Shown here: in pieces, positions 50,843 through 61,316 of the stretch
Position numbering within the stretch: the first letter of the stretch is position 1
How the letters are laid out: the number at the start of each line of letters is the position of its first letter
Source of the DNA: Cedecea neteri
Lineage (GTDB): Bacteria; Pseudomonadota; Gammaproteobacteria; Enterobacterales; Enterobacteriaceae
DNA: 64,000 bases
Reading direction: 5' to 3'
NCBI RefSeq assembly: GCF_000758325.1
Contig: NZ_CP009459.1
Location: 3,534,001 to 3,598,000, forward strand
The notes under the pieces: generated by a model
The model's database searches: none
What the model saw: only the letters and a program-made list of their open reading frames with translations
What the model was told of the DNA's origin: nothing
Translations under genes and position numbers: made by a program

Positions 50843-51720
50843 ACTGCCCTCTCTTTAGCGATGTGGCTCTGCTCCCAGTGCTGCCAGACGGGCTCAACGC
50901 CCGCCGGTAGCCACAGCTTACGACCCAGTTCAATCCACGCGCAGGGCAGATGAAAATCAGACCCCTGCGACGCCAGCAGATTAAATTGCTTAGCGTAGCT
51001 CGCAAGCTGGGTACGTTCGTTGGGAGCCTGCTGGCACTGCGCAACTTCCATGGCATCGCCACCGTGTTCGGCAAAGTGCGCCAGCAGTCGTTTTAGCCAT
51101 TTTGCGGTCAGGCCGTAGCGCCCTGGATGCGCCAGCACCGCCTGCCCGCCAGAATGATGAATCACATCAATAGCTTGTTCTATTGTACACCACTGGGGCG
51201 GAACGTATCCGGTTTTCCCCTTCGCCAGATACTTTTTAAAAACATCGGCCATATTGCTGGCTTTGCCCTGCTCGACCAGAAAACGGGCAAAATGCCCTCG
51301 GGTAATGGCCCCGCTGCCTGCGTGACGCATCGCTCCTTCTAACGCACCGGGAATACGTGCTTTATCCAGACGCTCAGCAATCATTTCCGCGCGCTGGCTG
51401 CGGCGTTCACTTTGCTGTTCAAGAAAAAGCTTCAGCGCAGGATGCTGTTCATCAATGCCCAGGCCAACGATATGAATTTCGTGATTTTCCCAGACGGTGG
51501 AAATTTCAACGCCGCTAATTAACTGTAGCGGTAAATTCAGACGCTGAATTTCAGTCCTTGCGGCAGGCAGGCCCGCCACGGTGTCATGATCGGTAATCGC
51601 CAGTACCGTAACGCGCATATCGACGGCGCGATTAACCAAAGCTTCAGGAGACAACAGGCCGTCCGAGGCGGTAGTGTGGCTGTGCAGGTCGTGGATCGTG
51701 GCCAGGGTGGGCTCGCTCAA
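50839..51720 (-). CDS. rnm: RNase AM (5'-3' exoribonuclease, PHP family)
   Basis: A 293-residue PHP-family protein (formerly YciV/TrpH). The metal motif DLHSHTTASDG at the N-terminus and ITDHDT match the PHP site. In E. coli the enzyme finishes the 5' ends of 5S and other rRNAs and degrades short RNA. It is divergent from the trp operon and coupled to yciO by a 4-base overlap. Confidence 0.95.
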   Translation of the reverse strand: MSEPTLATIHDLHSHTTASDGLLSPEALVNRAVDMRVTVLAITDHDTVAGLPAARTEIQRLNLPLQLISGVEISTVWENHEIHIVGLGIDEQHPALKLFLEQQSERRSQRAEMIAERLDKARIPGALEGAMRHAGSGAITRGHFARFLVEQGKASNMADVFKKYLAKGKTGYVPPQWCTIEQAIDVIHHSGGQAVLAHPGRYGLTAKWLKRLLAHFAEHGGDAMEVAQCQQAPNERTQLASYAKQFNLLASQGSDFHLPCAWIELGRKLWLPAGVEPVWQHWEQSHIAKERAV

Positions 51721-51795
51721 AATGGCTCCAGAAATGGATAGACAGAAATTTAGCGGCCCATGATAACGATAATCGGCTATTTTAAAAAATCAGTA

Positions 51796-51832
51796 TTGAC
51801 AATATAGCCGCGAACCAGTTTACTAGTACGCA
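51796..51832 (+). promoter_or_regulatory. trp promoter and TrpR operator
   Basis: The -35 TTGACA (51796-51801) and -10 TTTACT (51819-51824) are 17 bases apart. The operator GAACCAGTTTACTAGTACGC covers the -10 box and closely follows the E. coli trp operator, with two changes in the left half. By analogy transcription starts near A51832. Confidence 0.93.
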
Positions 51833-51856
51833 AGTTCACATAACGAGGTATCTGAA

Positions 51857-51901
51857 ATGAAAGCGATGAATTCCCTGCACGGTTGGTGGCGTACTCCCTG
51901 A
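51857..51901 (+). CDS. trpL: trp operon leader peptide
   Basis: A 14-residue peptide MKAMNSLHGWWRTP ending at TGA. The tandem Trp codons (TGG TGG) at positions 10-11 are the attenuation control codons, followed by RT as in E. coli [14 protein letters not shown]. It lies 25 bases after the predicted transcription start and before the attenuator. GAGGTATC provides the ribosome site. Confidence 0.95.
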   Translation: MKAMNSLHGWWRTP

Positions 51902-51948
51902 ACTCGGGCGGTGCGATCGCGTACGCTGTTTAACAGCACAGATACCAG

Positions 51949-51975
51949 GCCCGCCAACGATGCGGGCTTTTTTTT
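51949..51975 (+). terminator. trp attenuator terminator
   Basis: GCCCGC-CAACGAT-GCGGGC followed by eight T. It forms when Trp-tRNA is ample and stops transcription before trpE. The upstream alternate pairing strand (near 51933-51953) overlaps its left arm. Confidence 0.92.
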
Positions 51976-51996
51976 GAACAAAATTTGAGAACTAAA

Positions 51997-53559
51997 ATGC
52001 AAACACAAAAACCGGCACTTGAACTCCTGAGCAGCGAAGCTGCCTACCGTGAAAACCCAACGGCCCTTTTCCACCAGCTGTGCGGCGCGCGCCCTGCGAC
52101 GCTGCTGCTGGAATCCGCAGACATCGACAGTAAAGACGACTTAAAAAGCCTGCTGCTGGTAGATAGCGCCATGCGCATTACGGCTTTAGGTGACACCGTC
52201 ACCTTACAGGCCTTGTCGGCTAACGGTGCTTCCCTGCTGCCGCTGCTGGATGCCGCCCTGCCGGCTGGTGTCGAAAACGAACACTTCCCGGATGGCCGCA
52301 CCCTTCGCTTCCCAACAGTCAGCACGTTATTAGATGAAGACGCGCGCCTGTGCTCGCTGTCGGTCTTTGACGCATTCCGCATTATGCAGGAACTGGTCAG
52401 CGTGCCTGCAGATGAACGCCATGCGATGTTCTTCGGCGGTCTGTTTGCCTACGATCTGGTGGCCGGGTTCGAAGACCTGCCGCAGCTGAAGCAGGACAAC
52501 CGCTGCCCGGATTACTGCTTCTACCTGGCCGAAACCTTATTGACCATCGATCACCAGAAAAAGCAAACCCGCATTCAGGCCAGCCTCTTTACGCCTTCCG
52601 GGAGCGAAAAACAGCGCCTGCTGAAACGCACCGAACAGCTGCGTCAGCAAATCAGCGAAGAACCCGCTGCTCTGCCAGTGCAGAAAGTTGAGCACATGAG
52701 CTGTGATGTCAATCAGACAGACGAAGAGTTCGGGGCGGTTGTTCGCCAGATGCAAAAAGCCATTCGCATCGGTGAAATTTTCCAGGTTGTGCCGTCCCGC
52801 CGCTTCTCGCTGCCTTGCCCGTCACCGCTAGCGGCATACCAGACGCTGAAGAAGAGCAACCCAAGCCCATACATGTTCTTTATGCAGGACAACGATTTCA
52901 CGCTGTTCGGCGCTTCCCCGGAAAGCTCACTCAAATATGATGCGACGAATCGCCAGATTGAGATCTACCCGATAGCTGGCACCCGCCCTCGTGGCCGCCG
53001 CGCCGACGGATCGCTGGATCGCGACCTGGACAGCCGTATCGAGCTGGAAATGCGTACCGATCATAAGGAACTTTCCGAGCACTTAATGCTGGTTGACCTG
53101 GCGCGGAACGATCTCGCCCGCATCTGTACGCCGGGCAGCCGCTACGTGGCGGATTTAACCAAAGTCGACCGTTACTCCTTTGTTATGCATCTGGTTTCCC
53201 GTGTTGTTGGCGAGCTGCGTCACGACCTGGACGTGCTGCACGCCTACCGCGCCTGCATGAATATGGGCACCCTGAGCGGCGCACCGAAAGTGCGTGCGAT
53301 GCAGTTGATTGCCGGGGCCGAAGGCGTCCGTCGCGGCAGCTACGGCGGCGCAGTGGGCTACTTCACCGCCCACGGCGACCTCGATACCTGTATCGTCATC
53401 CGCTCAGCCTACGTTGAAGACGGCATTGCCACCGTGCAGGCTGGCGCCGGTGTTGTGCTTGATTCAGACCCGCAGTCCGAAGCCGACGAAACCCGCAACA
53501 AAGCCCGCGCTGTTTTGCGCGCCATTGCTACCGCGCATCACGCCCAGGAGATTTTTTAA
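51997..53559 (+). CDS. trpE: Anthranilate synthase component I
   Basis: A 520-residue enzyme, the same length as in E. coli, that makes anthranilate from chorismate with ammonia from TrpD. The N-terminal LLESAD motif carries Ser40 of the Trp feedback site. The catalytic domain includes [11 protein letters not shown] and [13 protein letters not shown] start at 51997 ([10 protein letters not shown]), not at an ATG four codons earlier. Its TAA overlaps the trpD ATG by one base. Confidence 0.98.
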   Translation: MQTQKPALELLSSEAAYRENPTALFHQLCGARPATLLLESADIDSKDDLKSLLLVDSAMRITALGDTVTLQALSANGASLLPLLDAALPAGVENEHFPDGRTLRFPTVSTLLDEDARLCSLSVFDAFRIMQELVSVPADERHAMFFGGLFAYDLVAGFEDLPQLKQDNRCPDYCFYLAETLLTIDHQKKQTRIQASLFTPSGSEKQRLLKRTEQLRQQISEEPAALPVQKVEHMSCDVNQTDEEFGAVVRQMQKAIRIGEIFQVVPSRRFSLPCPSPLAAYQTLKKSNPSPYMFFMQDNDFTLFGASPESSLKYDATNRQIEIYPIAGTRPRGRRADGSLDRDLDSRIELEMRTDHKELSEHLMLVDLARNDLARICTPGSRYVADLTKVDRYSFVMHLVSRVVGELRHDLDVLHAYRACMNMGTLSGAPKVRAMQLIAGAEGVRRGSYGGAVGYFTAHGDLDTCIVIRSAYVEDGIATVQAGAGVVLDSDPQSEADETRNKARAVLRAIATAHHAQEIF

Positions 53560-55154
53560 TGGCTGACATTCTGCTGCTCGATAATATTGACTCATTCACC
53601 TATAACCTGGCAGACCAGCTGCGCGCGAACGGCCACAACGTGGTGATTTACCGTAATCACGTCCCGGCACAAACGCTGATCGAACGTCTGGCCACCATGG
53701 ATAACCCGGTGCTGATGCTGTCCCCTGGGCCAGGTGCCCCAAGCGAAGCGGGCTGCATGCCGGAATTACTGACGCGTATGCGCGGTAAACTGCCGATTAT
53801 CGGCATTTGTCTCGGCCACCAGGCCATTGTGGAAGCGTACGGCGGTTACGTCGGCCAGGCGGGCGAAATCCTGCACGGCAAAGCCTCCTCCATTTCCCAT
53901 GACGGCGAAGCGATGTTTGCCGGGCTGCCTAACCCGCTGCCGGTGGCGCGCTATCACTCCCTGGTGGGCAGCAACATCCCTGCCGGCCTGACCATCAACG
54001 CGCATTTCGACGGCATGGTGATGGCCGTTCGCCACGAGGCTGACCGGGTTGTGGGCTTCCAGTTCCACCCGGAATCCATCCTTACCAGCCACGGCGCTAG
54101 CCTGCTGGAGCAGACCCTCGACTGGGCGCTGCAGAAGCTGAAGCAGGCCAATACGCTGCAGCCGATCCTCGACAAGCTTTATCAGGCGCAAACCCTGAGC
54201 CGCGAAGAGAGCCACCAGCTGTTTTCCGCCATCGTTCGCGGCGAGCTGAAGCCTGAGCAGCTGGCCGCCGCGCTGGTTAGCATGAAGGTTCGCGGTGAAC
54301 ACCCGAACGAAATCGCCGGGGCCGCATCTGCCCTGCTTGAGCACGCCGCGCCGTTCCCAAGCCCGAGCTACGAATTTGCCGATATCGTCGGCACCGGCGG
54401 CGACGGCAGCAACAGCATTAATATCTCAACCGCCAGCGCCTTTGTCGCCGCTGCGGTAGGGCTAAAAGTTGCCAAACACGGCAACCGCAGCGTTTCCAGC
54501 CGTTCGGGTTCCTCCGATCTGCTGGCAGCGTTCGGCATCAACCTGGAAATGAACGCGGATGCTTCCCGTAAAGCGCTGGACGAGCTGGGCGTTTGCTTCC
54601 TGTTTGCGCCTAAGTACCACACCGGATTCCGCCACGCGATGCCGGTTCGTCAGCAGTTGAAAACGCGTACCTTGTTCAACGTTTTAGGGCCGCTGATTAA
54701 CCCGGCGCATCCGCCGCTGGCGCTGATCGGCGTCTACAGCCCGGAACTGGTACTGCCGATTGCCGAAACCCTTCGCGTCCTCGGCTATAAGCGTGCAGCG
54801 GTGGTTCACAGCGGCGGTATGGATGAAGTTTCGCTCCACGCGCCAACGCTGGTCGCTGAATTAAATAACGGCGAAATCAAAAGCTATCAGTTGACCGCCG
54901 CCGATTTCGACCTTCCGGCCTATCACCAGGAAGCGCTAGCGGGCGGTACGCCGGAAGAAAACCGTGACATTCTGACCCGCCTGCTACAAGGTAAGGGCGA
55001 GACCGCGCACGAGTCTGCCGTCGCGGCCAACGTAGCGATGCTGATGAGATTGCACGGCCATGAAGACTTGAAGGCTAACGCCAAAAAAGTGCTGGATGTA
55101 TTGCGCAGCGGAGCCGCATATGACCGCGTCACCGCGCTGGCAGGAAGAGGATAA
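53559..55154 (+). CDS. trpD: Anthranilate synthase II / anthranilate phosphoribosyltransferase fusion
   Basis: A 531-residue bifunctional protein (TrpGD). The N-terminal class-I glutamine amidotransferase has the catalytic Cys in GICLGHQ and His-Glu in FQFHPES. The C-terminal phosphoribosyltransferase (from about 200) has the PRPP loop [14 protein letters not shown]. The fusion is the usual form in E. coli and relatives. It is coupled to trpE and lies 4 bases before trpC. Confidence 0.98.
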   Translation: MADILLLDNIDSFTYNLADQLRANGHNVVIYRNHVPAQTLIERLATMDNPVLMLSPGPGAPSEAGCMPELLTRMRGKLPIIGICLGHQAIVEAYGGYVGQAGEILHGKASSISHDGEAMFAGLPNPLPVARYHSLVGSNIPAGLTINAHFDGMVMAVRHEADRVVGFQFHPESILTSHGASLLEQTLDWALQKLKQANTLQPILDKLYQAQTLSREESHQLFSAIVRGELKPEQLAAALVSMKVRGEHPNEIAGAASALLEHAAPFPSPSYEFADIVGTGGDGSNSINISTASAFVAAAVGLKVAKHGNRSVSSRSGSSDLLAAFGINLEMNADASRKALDELGVCFLFAPKYHTGFRHAMPVRQQLKTRTLFNVLGPLINPAHPPLALIGVYSPELVLPIAETLRVLGYKRAAVVHSGGMDEVSLHAPTLVAELNNGEIKSYQLTAADFDLPAYHQEALAGGTPEENRDILTRLLQGKGETAHESAVAANVAMLMRLHGHEDLKANAKKVLDVLRSGAAYDRVTALAGRG

Positions 55155-55158
55155 GGGA

Positions 55159-56520
55159 ATGCAGGAGACCGTTTTAAACCGCATCGTGGCTGATAAAGTG
55201 CTGTGGGTTGAAGCCCGCAAACAGCAGCAGCCGCTGGCGAGCTTCCAGAATGAGATTGTGCCAGCCACGCGGAACTTCTATCACGCGCTGCAGGGTGCCC
55301 GCACCGTCTTTATTCTTGAATGCAAAAAGGCATCTCCCTCTAAAGGGGTGATCCGCGATGACTTCGACCCGGCACGTATCGCCGGTGTTTATAAACATTA
55401 TGCCTCTGCCGTATCGGTTCTGACCGACGAGAAATACTTCCAGGGCAGCTTCGATTTTCTGCCAATCGTCAGCGGCATTGTCAGCCAGCCGGTGCTGTGC
55501 AAAGACTTTATTATCGACGCCTACCAGATCCATCTGGCGCGTTTTTACCAGGCGGATGCCTGCCTGCTGATGCTCTCGGTGCTGGACGATGAACAGTATC
55601 GCCAGCTGGCCGCCGTGGCCCACAGCCTGAACATGGGCGTGCTGACGGAAGTCAGCAACGAAGAAGAGCTGGAGCGCGCCATCGCGCTCGGGGCCAAAGT
55701 GGTCGGCATCAACAACCGCGATCTGCGCGATTTGTCCATTGACCTGGACCGTACCCGCCAACTGGCCCCGCGTCTGACCCACGGCGTCACGGTTATCAGC
55801 GAATCGGGCATAAATAATTACGCCCAGGTTCGTGAGCTGAGCCACTTCGCCAACGGGTTCCTGATTGGCTCTGCGTTGATGAGTGAAGATGACCTGAACG
55901 CTGCGGTACGCCGCGTGTTGCTGGGTGAAAATAAAGTTTGCGGCCTGACCCGGGGGGAAGATGCTCGTGCAGCACAGGAAGCCGGGGCTATTTACGGTGG
56001 CCTGATCTTCGTCCCAACTTCGCCGCGCTTCGTCAGCGATGAAAAAGCTGCCGCAGTCATTGCCTCTGCGCCGCTTCGTTACGTGGGTGTATTCAGAAAT
56101 ACGCCGGTAACAGAAGTTGTGCAGAAAGTAGAGACGTTCTCACTGAGCGCAGTTCAGCTTCACGGCGCTGAGACCCAGGCCTACATTACTGAGCTGCGAG
56201 CGCTGCTGCCGGAGAACACACAAATCTGGAAAGCGTTGAGCGTAGCCGACACGCTTCCAGAGAGGAATCTGCAGCACGTCGACAAATACGTGTTCGATAA
56301 CGGCCAGGGCGGCACCGGGCAAAGCTTTGACTGGCGACTGTTAGCCGGACAAAAGCTGGACAACGTGATTCTGGCGGGCGGCCTCGGAGCGGATAACTGC
56401 GTGGAAGCGGCTAAAGCCGGCTGCGCGGGACTGGATTTCAACTCTGGCGTGGAAAGCGCGCCGGGAATAAAAGATGCTAACAAGCTGGCTGCGGTCTTCC
56501 GGACCCTGCGGGCTTACTAA
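55159..56520 (+). CDS. trpC: Indole-3-glycerol phosphate synthase / phosphoribosylanthranilate isomerase
   Basis: A 453-residue bifunctional enzyme (TrpC-TrpF fusion), the same length as in E. coli. The N-terminal barrel has ILECKKASPSKG and the C-terminal isomerase barrel (from about 257) has KVCGLTRGEDA and DNGQGGTGQ. I start at 55159 (MQETVLNRI) after AAGGGA; the frame opens at 55096 inside trpD. It follows trpD by 4 bases. Confidence 0.97.
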   Translation: MQETVLNRIVADKVLWVEARKQQQPLASFQNEIVPATRNFYHALQGARTVFILECKKASPSKGVIRDDFDPARIAGVYKHYASAVSVLTDEKYFQGSFDFLPIVSGIVSQPVLCKDFIIDAYQIHLARFYQADACLLMLSVLDDEQYRQLAAVAHSLNMGVLTEVSNEEELERAIALGAKVVGINNRDLRDLSIDLDRTRQLAPRLTHGVTVISESGINNYAQVRELSHFANGFLIGSALMSEDDLNAAVRRVLLGENKVCGLTRGEDARAAQEAGAIYGGLIFVPTSPRFVSDEKAAAVIASAPLRYVGVFRNTPVTEVVQKVETFSLSAVQLHGAETQAYITELRALLPENTQIWKALSVADTLPERNLQHVDKYVFDNGQGGTGQSFDWRLLAGQKLDNVILAGGLGADNCVEAAKAGCAGLDFNSGVESAPGIKDANKLAAVFRTLRAY

Positions 56521-56532
56521 GGAAGAGATACC

Positions 56533-57723
56533 ATGACTTTACTGAACCCTTATTTTGGTGAATTTGGCGGTATGTACGTACCGCAGATCCTGATGCCTGC
56601 TTTGCGCCAGCTCGAAGAAGCTTTTGTGGCGGCGCAAAGCGATGCTGAGTTCCAGGCGGAGTTTACCGACCTGCTGAAGAACTACGCGGGCCGCCCAACG
56701 GCGCTGACCAAATGCAAAAACCTCACAGCTGGCACCAACACCACGCTGTATCTCAAACGTGAAGATCTGCTTCACGGCGGCGCGCACAAAACTAACCAGG
56801 TGCTGGGCCAGGCGCTGCTTGCCAGGCGCATGGGCAAAACCGAGATCATCGCCGAAACCGGCGCGGGTCAGCACGGCGTAGCTTCTGCTCTCGCCAGCGC
56901 CCTGCTCGGCCTGAAATGCCGCATTTATATGGGGGCCAAAGACGTCGAGCGCCAGTCGCCAAACGTCTTCCGTATGCGCCTGATGGGGGCCGAAGTCATT
57001 CCGGTGCACAGCGGCTCATCTACCCTGAAAGATGCCTGTAACGAGGCGCTGCGCGACTGGTCTGCAAGCTATGAAACCGCGCACTACATGCTCGGCACCG
57101 CCGCAGGTCCGCACCCGTTCCCGACCATCGTGCGTGAATTCCAGCGCATGATCGGCGAAGAAACCAAAGCGCAGATCCTGGAAAAAGAAGGTCGTCTGCC
57201 TGACGCGGTGATCGCCTGCGTGGGCGGGGGCTCTAACGCCATCGGTATGTTTGCCGACTTTATCGACGAAACCAGCGTGGGCCTGATTGGCGTTGAGCCA
57301 GCCGGGCACGGGATCGAAACCGGTGAACACGGGGCGCCGCTGAAACATGGCCGCGTGGGGATCTACTTCGGCATGAAGTCGCCGATGATGCAAACCGACG
57401 AAGGGCAAATTGAAGAGTCTTACTCTATTTCTGCCGGGCTGGACTTCCCGTCCGTAGGGCCGCAGCACGCGTACCTGAACAGCACCGGCCGCGCCGATTA
57501 CGTCTCTATTACCGATGACGAAGCGCTGGATGCCTTTAAAGCACTGTGCCGCAGCGAAGGGATTATTCCTGCGCTGGAGTCCTCCCACGCCCTCGCCCAT
57601 GCCTTAAAAATGATGCGCGAGAACCCTGAAAAAGAGCAGCTGTTGGTAGTGAACCTCTCTGGCCGCGGCGACAAAGACATCTTCACCGTCCACGATATTC
57701 TGAAAGCACGAGGGGAAATGTAA
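56533..57723 (+). CDS. trpB: Tryptophan synthase beta chain
   Basis: A 396-residue PLP enzyme that joins indole to serine. The PLP lysine is in [12 protein letters not shown] and the phosphate-binding glycine loop is GGGSNAIG. It is close to the E. coli protein (397). Its stop overlaps the trpA ATG by one base (TAATG), so beta and alpha chains are coupled. Confidence 0.98.
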   Translation: MTLLNPYFGEFGGMYVPQILMPALRQLEEAFVAAQSDAEFQAEFTDLLKNYAGRPTALTKCKNLTAGTNTTLYLKREDLLHGGAHKTNQVLGQALLARRMGKTEIIAETGAGQHGVASALASALLGLKCRIYMGAKDVERQSPNVFRMRLMGAEVIPVHSGSSTLKDACNEALRDWSASYETAHYMLGTAAGPHPFPTIVREFQRMIGEETKAQILEKEGRLPDAVIACVGGGSNAIGMFADFIDETSVGLIGVEPAGHGIETGEHGAPLKHGRVGIYFGMKSPMMQTDEGQIEESYSISAGLDFPSVGPQHAYLNSTGRADYVSITDDEALDAFKALCRSEGIIPALESSHALAHALKMMRENPEKEQLLVVNLSGRGDKDIFTVHDILKARGEM

Positions 57724-58529
57724 TGGAACGTTATCATCATCTGTTTGAACAGCTCCAGGCCCGCAAGGAAGGCGCATTCGTTCCCTTTGTGACGCTGGGC
57801 GACCCAAACCCTGAGCTTTCGCTGAAGATTATTGATGCACTGATTGAAGGCGGCGCGGATGCGCTCGAACTGGGCATTCCGTTCTCCGATCCGCTGGCGG
57901 ACGGGCCAACCATCCAGGGCGCGGCGCTGCGGGCTTTTGCCTCTGACGTCACGCCAACCCAGTGCTTTGAAATGCTGGCGACGATCCGCCAAAAGTACCC
58001 GGAGATCCCAATTGGCCTGCTGATGTATGCCAACCTGGTGTTTAACCGTGGTATCGACGAGTTTTACGCGCTGTGCGCCAAAGTGGGCGTGGATTCCGTG
58101 CTGGTTGCAGACGTGCCGGTGGAAGAGTCTGCTGAATTCCGCCACGCCGCAATGCGCCACAACGTCGCGCCAATTTTCATCTGCCCGCCAAACGCCGACG
58201 AAACGCTGCTGCGCGAAATTTCGGCTCATGGCCGGGGTTACACTTATCTGCTTTCTCGGGCAGGCGTCACCGGCACCGAAACGCGCGCTCAGCTTCCGCT
58301 GCATCATTTAATTGAGAAACTGGGCGAATATCAGGCCGCACCGCCTCTGCAAGGCTTTGGTATCTCCGAACCTTCTCAGGTACGCGATGCCATTGCCGCT
58401 GGCGCAGCAGGTGCGATTTCAGGTTCTGCGGTGGTGAAAATCATCGAAAAGAATCTGGCACAGCCGGAAGTGATGCTCAGCCAACTGAAGCAGTTCGTGC
58501 AGAACATGAAAGCCGCCACGCGGGGTTAA
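57723..58529 (+). CDS. trpA: Tryptophan synthase alpha chain
   Basis: A 268-residue TIM barrel that cleaves indole-3-glycerol phosphate; same length as in E. coli. The catalytic Glu is in [11 protein letters not shown], followed by the catalytic Asp in FSDPLADG. It is the last trp gene and is followed by a long GC-rich stem. Confidence 0.98.
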   Translation: MERYHHLFEQLQARKEGAFVPFVTLGDPNPELSLKIIDALIEGGADALELGIPFSDPLADGPTIQGAALRAFASDVTPTQCFEMLATIRQKYPEIPIGLLMYANLVFNRGIDEFYALCAKVGVDSVLVADVPVEESAEFRHAAMRHNVAPIFICPPNADETLLREISAHGRGYTYLLSRAGVTGTETRAQLPLHHLIEKLGEYQAAPPLQGFGISEPSQVRDAIAAGAAGAISGSAVVKIIEKNLAQPEVMLSQLKQFVQNMKAATRG

Positions 58530-58540
58530 GGTAAACAAAA

Positions 58541-58579
58541 ACGGCGGCCGATCGGTTTAGTCCCCCGATCTGCCGCCGT
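58541..58579 (+). terminator. Stem at the end of the trp operon
   Basis: ACGGCGGC-CGATCGG pairs with CCGATC-T-GCCGCCGT, about 14 bp with one bulge. There is no T-run after it, so termination may need Rho or the stem may protect the mRNA end. Confidence 0.65.
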
Positions 58580-58601
58580 ATTAACAGAAATTGTGGTTAT
58601 G

Positions 58602-59027
58602 TTAACTGGCTGCTTTATTTTCCAGCTCTTCCTGATATTCAAAAAAGCGCTGTCTGAATCTCATTGGATCTTTAATAAAACGAATCGGCGCATGACCAGC
58701 CCCGGAGTCACTGATCACCAGAGAGCCATAACCCAGCATGCGACCAATAATCCCTTGTCGAACCTGAAGGCTGGATATTTTCTTAATCGGGATTTCAACG
58801 GTATCACGTTTAATTAAGCCCGATTTAGCGATCAGTCGCTTATTGGTAATCGCCGCTTCATTGGAGCGCACGACAAAATACCCCAATGGAATCAGGATAA
58901 AACCAACGAGTGTCAGGAATCCTAAAACGAGTCCCCAGAGGATCCAGGGCAGCCATGCCCACAAGGTTACTTGCCCACGATATAAAACTTCTTCATTGCC
59001 AATTAAGTTGGAATCGATGTATGCCAT
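58602..59027 (-). CDS. PH-domain (YdbS/bPH2-like) membrane protein
   Basis: A 141-residue protein. Two adjacent hydrophobic segments (LWAWLPWILWGLVLGFLTLVG and FILIPLGYFVV) are followed by a bacterial PH domain of the PF03703 type (AITNKRLIAKSGLIKRDTVEIPIKKISSLQ, GYGSLVISDSG). I start at 59027 (MAYIDSN) after GGGTAGA; an ATG four codons earlier is possible. E. coli has yciEFG rather than this gene between trpA and ompW. The function is unknown. Confidence 0.8.
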   Translation of the reverse strand: MAYIDSNLIGNEEVLYRGQVTLWAWLPWILWGLVLGFLTLVGFILIPLGYFVVRSNEAAITNKRLIAKSGLIKRDTVEIPIKKISSLQVRQGIIGRMLGYGSLVISDSGAGHAPIRFIKDPMRFRQRFFEYQEELENKAAS

Positions 59028-59115
59028 TTTTCTACCCATTAAAAGAAGACGGGGAATAATAGCATCTCATTTCAGAATATGACTAATTGAAATTTAATGT
59101 ATGCGCTCAAAGAAA

Positions 59116-59134
59116 CTGGCCATTAAATGGCCAG
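59116..59134 (-). terminator. Terminator of ompW
   Basis: CTGGCCATT-T-AATGGCCAG on the minus strand, followed by TTTCTTTG. Confidence 0.7.
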
Positions 59135-59156
59135 CTTGTTTCCGATGAAGAGAGAC

Positions 59157-59789
59157 TTAAAAACGGTAACCCGCAGAGAACATAAACACCCACGGATCGA
59201 TACGCGTCTTGATACTCTGCTGGTCTTCCCCGGCTTTAAATTTCACCGTAGTGTCGATGTCCATATACCAGACGGACATGTTCAGCAGCCAGTTTTCGTT
59301 CACCAGATAATCCAGCCCAACCTGACCCGCTACGCCCCAGGAATCTTTGACCTTCAAATCGCTCAGGCCCGCGCTTTTGCCGGTGTCGTTGAAACTTGCG
59401 TCAAAGAAAGTCGTGTAGTTCACCCCTACGCCAACATAAGGCCGCACTTTGCTGCCCGCATCGCCAAAGTACCACTGCGCCATCAGCGTAGGCGGCAGCT
59501 GGTGCACGGTGGCCAGGTCACCGGTTGGCCCAAGCCCGACTTTGTGACGGAACGGTGTCGCCGCCAGCAGCTCAATCCCGATGTTATCGGTGACCATATA
59601 ATCGAAGGTCAGCCCCAGCTGCGTATTGTTATCAACTTTAAAGCCGCCCATTTTGAGCACGTCATCCGAACCACCTGTTGGCCGAACCGTCGCGGTACCC
59701 GCGCGCATAAAGAATTCCCCCGCCTGATGCGCCGACGCCGCACCGGACAGACATCCCATCGCCAGTAATGCCAGTGTGAGTTTTTTCAT
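59157..59789 (-). CDS. ompW: Outer-membrane protein OmpW
   Basis: A 210-residue precursor (E. coli 212). I start at 59789 (MKKLTLALLAMG), which begins the signal peptide cut near ASA|HQAG, after a GAAGGG site; the frame extends to 59861. The mature part is an eight-stranded barrel and ends with the aromatic residue GYRF needed for outer-membrane assembly. OmpW is a small hydrophobic channel and the colicin S4 receptor in E. coli. Confidence 0.96.
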   Translation of the reverse strand: MKKLTLALLAMGCLSGAASAHQAGEFFMRAGTATVRPTGGSDDVLKMGGFKVDNNTQLGLTFDYMVTDNIGIELLAATPFRHKVGLGPTGDLATVHQLPPTLMAQWYFGDAGSKVRPYVGVGVNYTTFFDASFNDTGKSAGLSDLKVKDSWGVAGQVGLDYLVNENWLLNMSVWYMDIDTTVKFKAGEDQQSIKTRIDPWVFMFSAGYRF

Positions 59790-59849
59790 AGCCCTTCCCT
59801 TGTTATGGTTTTTAACAGCGGGCTGAATATACTCAGAAAGAAGTACAAA

Positions 59850-59968
59850 GTGATCTAACACCGATCACACTTTATCCTCTAATTTAACATTCAATGATCT
59901 GGATTAATTTTTGGTAGCGCAGTGAAAAACAACAAACCGAAACCAGATCAACTTTGTGAATAATCACA
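59850..59968. promoter_or_regulatory. Palindromes upstream of ompW
   Basis: GTGATC-TAACACC-GATCAC (59850-59868) and TGTGA-ATAA-TCACA (59955-59968) lie 61-180 bases before the ompW ATG. Each half resembles CRP/FNR-type half-sites, but the spacers (7 and 4) differ from the CRP standard of 6. The regulator is not identified. Confidence 0.45.
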
Positions 59969-60074
59969 TACTGAAAATTCTTCCCCCTCCGCCTCTTGCA
60001 AAACATCCTGCCCTGGCTAATTTGGATGTTCCTCTCAACCATTGAAACGTGAAATCAGAAGTTGCAGGTGCAAG

Positions 60075-60485
60075 ATGAGCGATAACCCTTGTATGACTTG
60101 TGGTGCCTGTTGTGCTTACTTTCGTGTCTCTTTCTACTGGGCTGAAGCCGACGACGCCGGTGGCCTGGTCCCTTCACACTTAACCGAGCCTGTTACCCCT
60201 TTTCTGCGCTGCATGAGCGGCACCAACCAGCGCAATAGCCGCTGCGTTGCGTTGCAGGGCGAGCCGGGTCAGCGGGTCAGTTGTAACATCTATGAGAATC
60301 GCCCTTCGCCGTGCCGTGAGTTTGCGATGTCCGGTGAAGACGGCATAACCAACGATGCCTGCAACCGGGCGCGAGCTCGCTACGGCCTGGCACCGCTGTA
60401 CGGAACTGACGCTATTCAACCGCTTATAGAAAGTCTTTGTGGTGCCACGGCAGCCTCATCCAGGGTACAATTGCCCCCAGATTGA
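60075..60485 (+). CDS. Cysteine-cluster (YkgJ/UPF0153 type) protein
   Basis: A 136-residue protein. The N-terminal [13 protein letters not shown] motif, then C in [23 protein letters not shown] and SPCREF match the YkgJ family, thought to bind a metal or iron-sulfur centre. I start at 60075 ([10 protein letters not shown]) after AGGTG; the longer frame to 60042 is unsupported. It stands alone between ompW and yciC. The function is unknown. Confidence 0.88.
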   Translation: MSDNPCMTCGACCAYFRVSFYWAEADDAGGLVPSHLTEPVTPFLRCMSGTNQRNSRCVALQGEPGQRVSCNIYENRPSPCREFAMSGEDGITNDACNRARARYGLAPLYGTDAIQPLIESLCGATAASSRVQLPPD

Positions 60486-60513
60486 TAACCGTTAGCAACA
60501 TCAAGGAGAGTGC

Positions 60514-61257
60514 ATGTCTATCACGGCAGGTTCCGTATACCGTGACACGGGAAATTTTTTGCGTAATCAGTTTGTTACCATATTGCTGATTGCGTTACTT
60601 TGCGCCTTAATTTCGGTGATTATTGGCCGTGCGTTCTCGCCCAGCGAAGAACAAATGGCGATTCTGAGTGAGGGAGATAACCTGGCGGGCAGCGTCGGGC
60701 TGTTTGATTTAGTGCAGAATATGTCGCTGGAGCAGCAGCAAGTGTTACTGAAAGCGTCTGCGGCTTCCACGTTTTCCGGCCTGATTGGCAACGCCATTCT
60801 GGCGGCCAGCATGATGGTGCTGATGCAAATCGTCTCTGCGGGTCAGCGCGTTAGCGCCCTGCGCGCGATTGGTGCCTCCGCGCCCGTGCTGCCAAAAATG
60901 TTCATTCTGATTTTCCTGACCACACTGCTGGTGCAAATCGGCATTATGCTTGTCGTTGTGCCTGGCGTGCTGCTGGCAATCCTGCTGTCGCTTGCCCCGG
61001 TGATGCTGGTGCAGGATAAAACCGGAATTTTCCGCTCTATGCGCAGCAGCCTGCGCCTGGTGTGGGCGAACATGCGCCTTGTCGCCCCTGCGGTCGTCGC
61101 CTGGCTGGCGGCCAAAACGGCGTTACTGCTGCTGGCATCCAGCTTTGCCGCGCTGTCGCCGGAAGCCGGGGCCGTGATTGCGAATACCATAAGCAACCTG
61201 ATTTCTGCCGTGCTGCTTATCTATTTATTCCGCCTGTACATGTTGATACGTCAATAA
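60514..61257 (+). CDS. yciC: YciC, UPF0259 membrane protein
   Basis: A 247-residue inner-membrane protein, the same length as in E. coli, with about six membrane helices ([19 protein letters not shown] at the start; [20 protein letters not shown] in the middle). The function is unknown. It lies 59 bases before yciB. Confidence 0.95.
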   Translation: MSITAGSVYRDTGNFLRNQFVTILLIALLCALISVIIGRAFSPSEEQMAILSEGDNLAGSVGLFDLVQNMSLEQQQVLLKASAASTFSGLIGNAILAASMMVLMQIVSAGQRVSALRAIGASAPVLPKMFILIFLTTLLVQIGIMLVVVPGVLLAILLSLAPVMLVQDKTGIFRSMRSSLRLVWANMRLVAPAVVAWLAAKTALLLLASSFAALSPEAGAVIANTISNLISAVLLIYLFRLYMLIRQ

Positions 61258-61316
61258 CCTTCCCCGACTCCTGGCCGCGCGTTATAGTCAGGAGTCACCT
61301 CTTTACGGAACAGATT

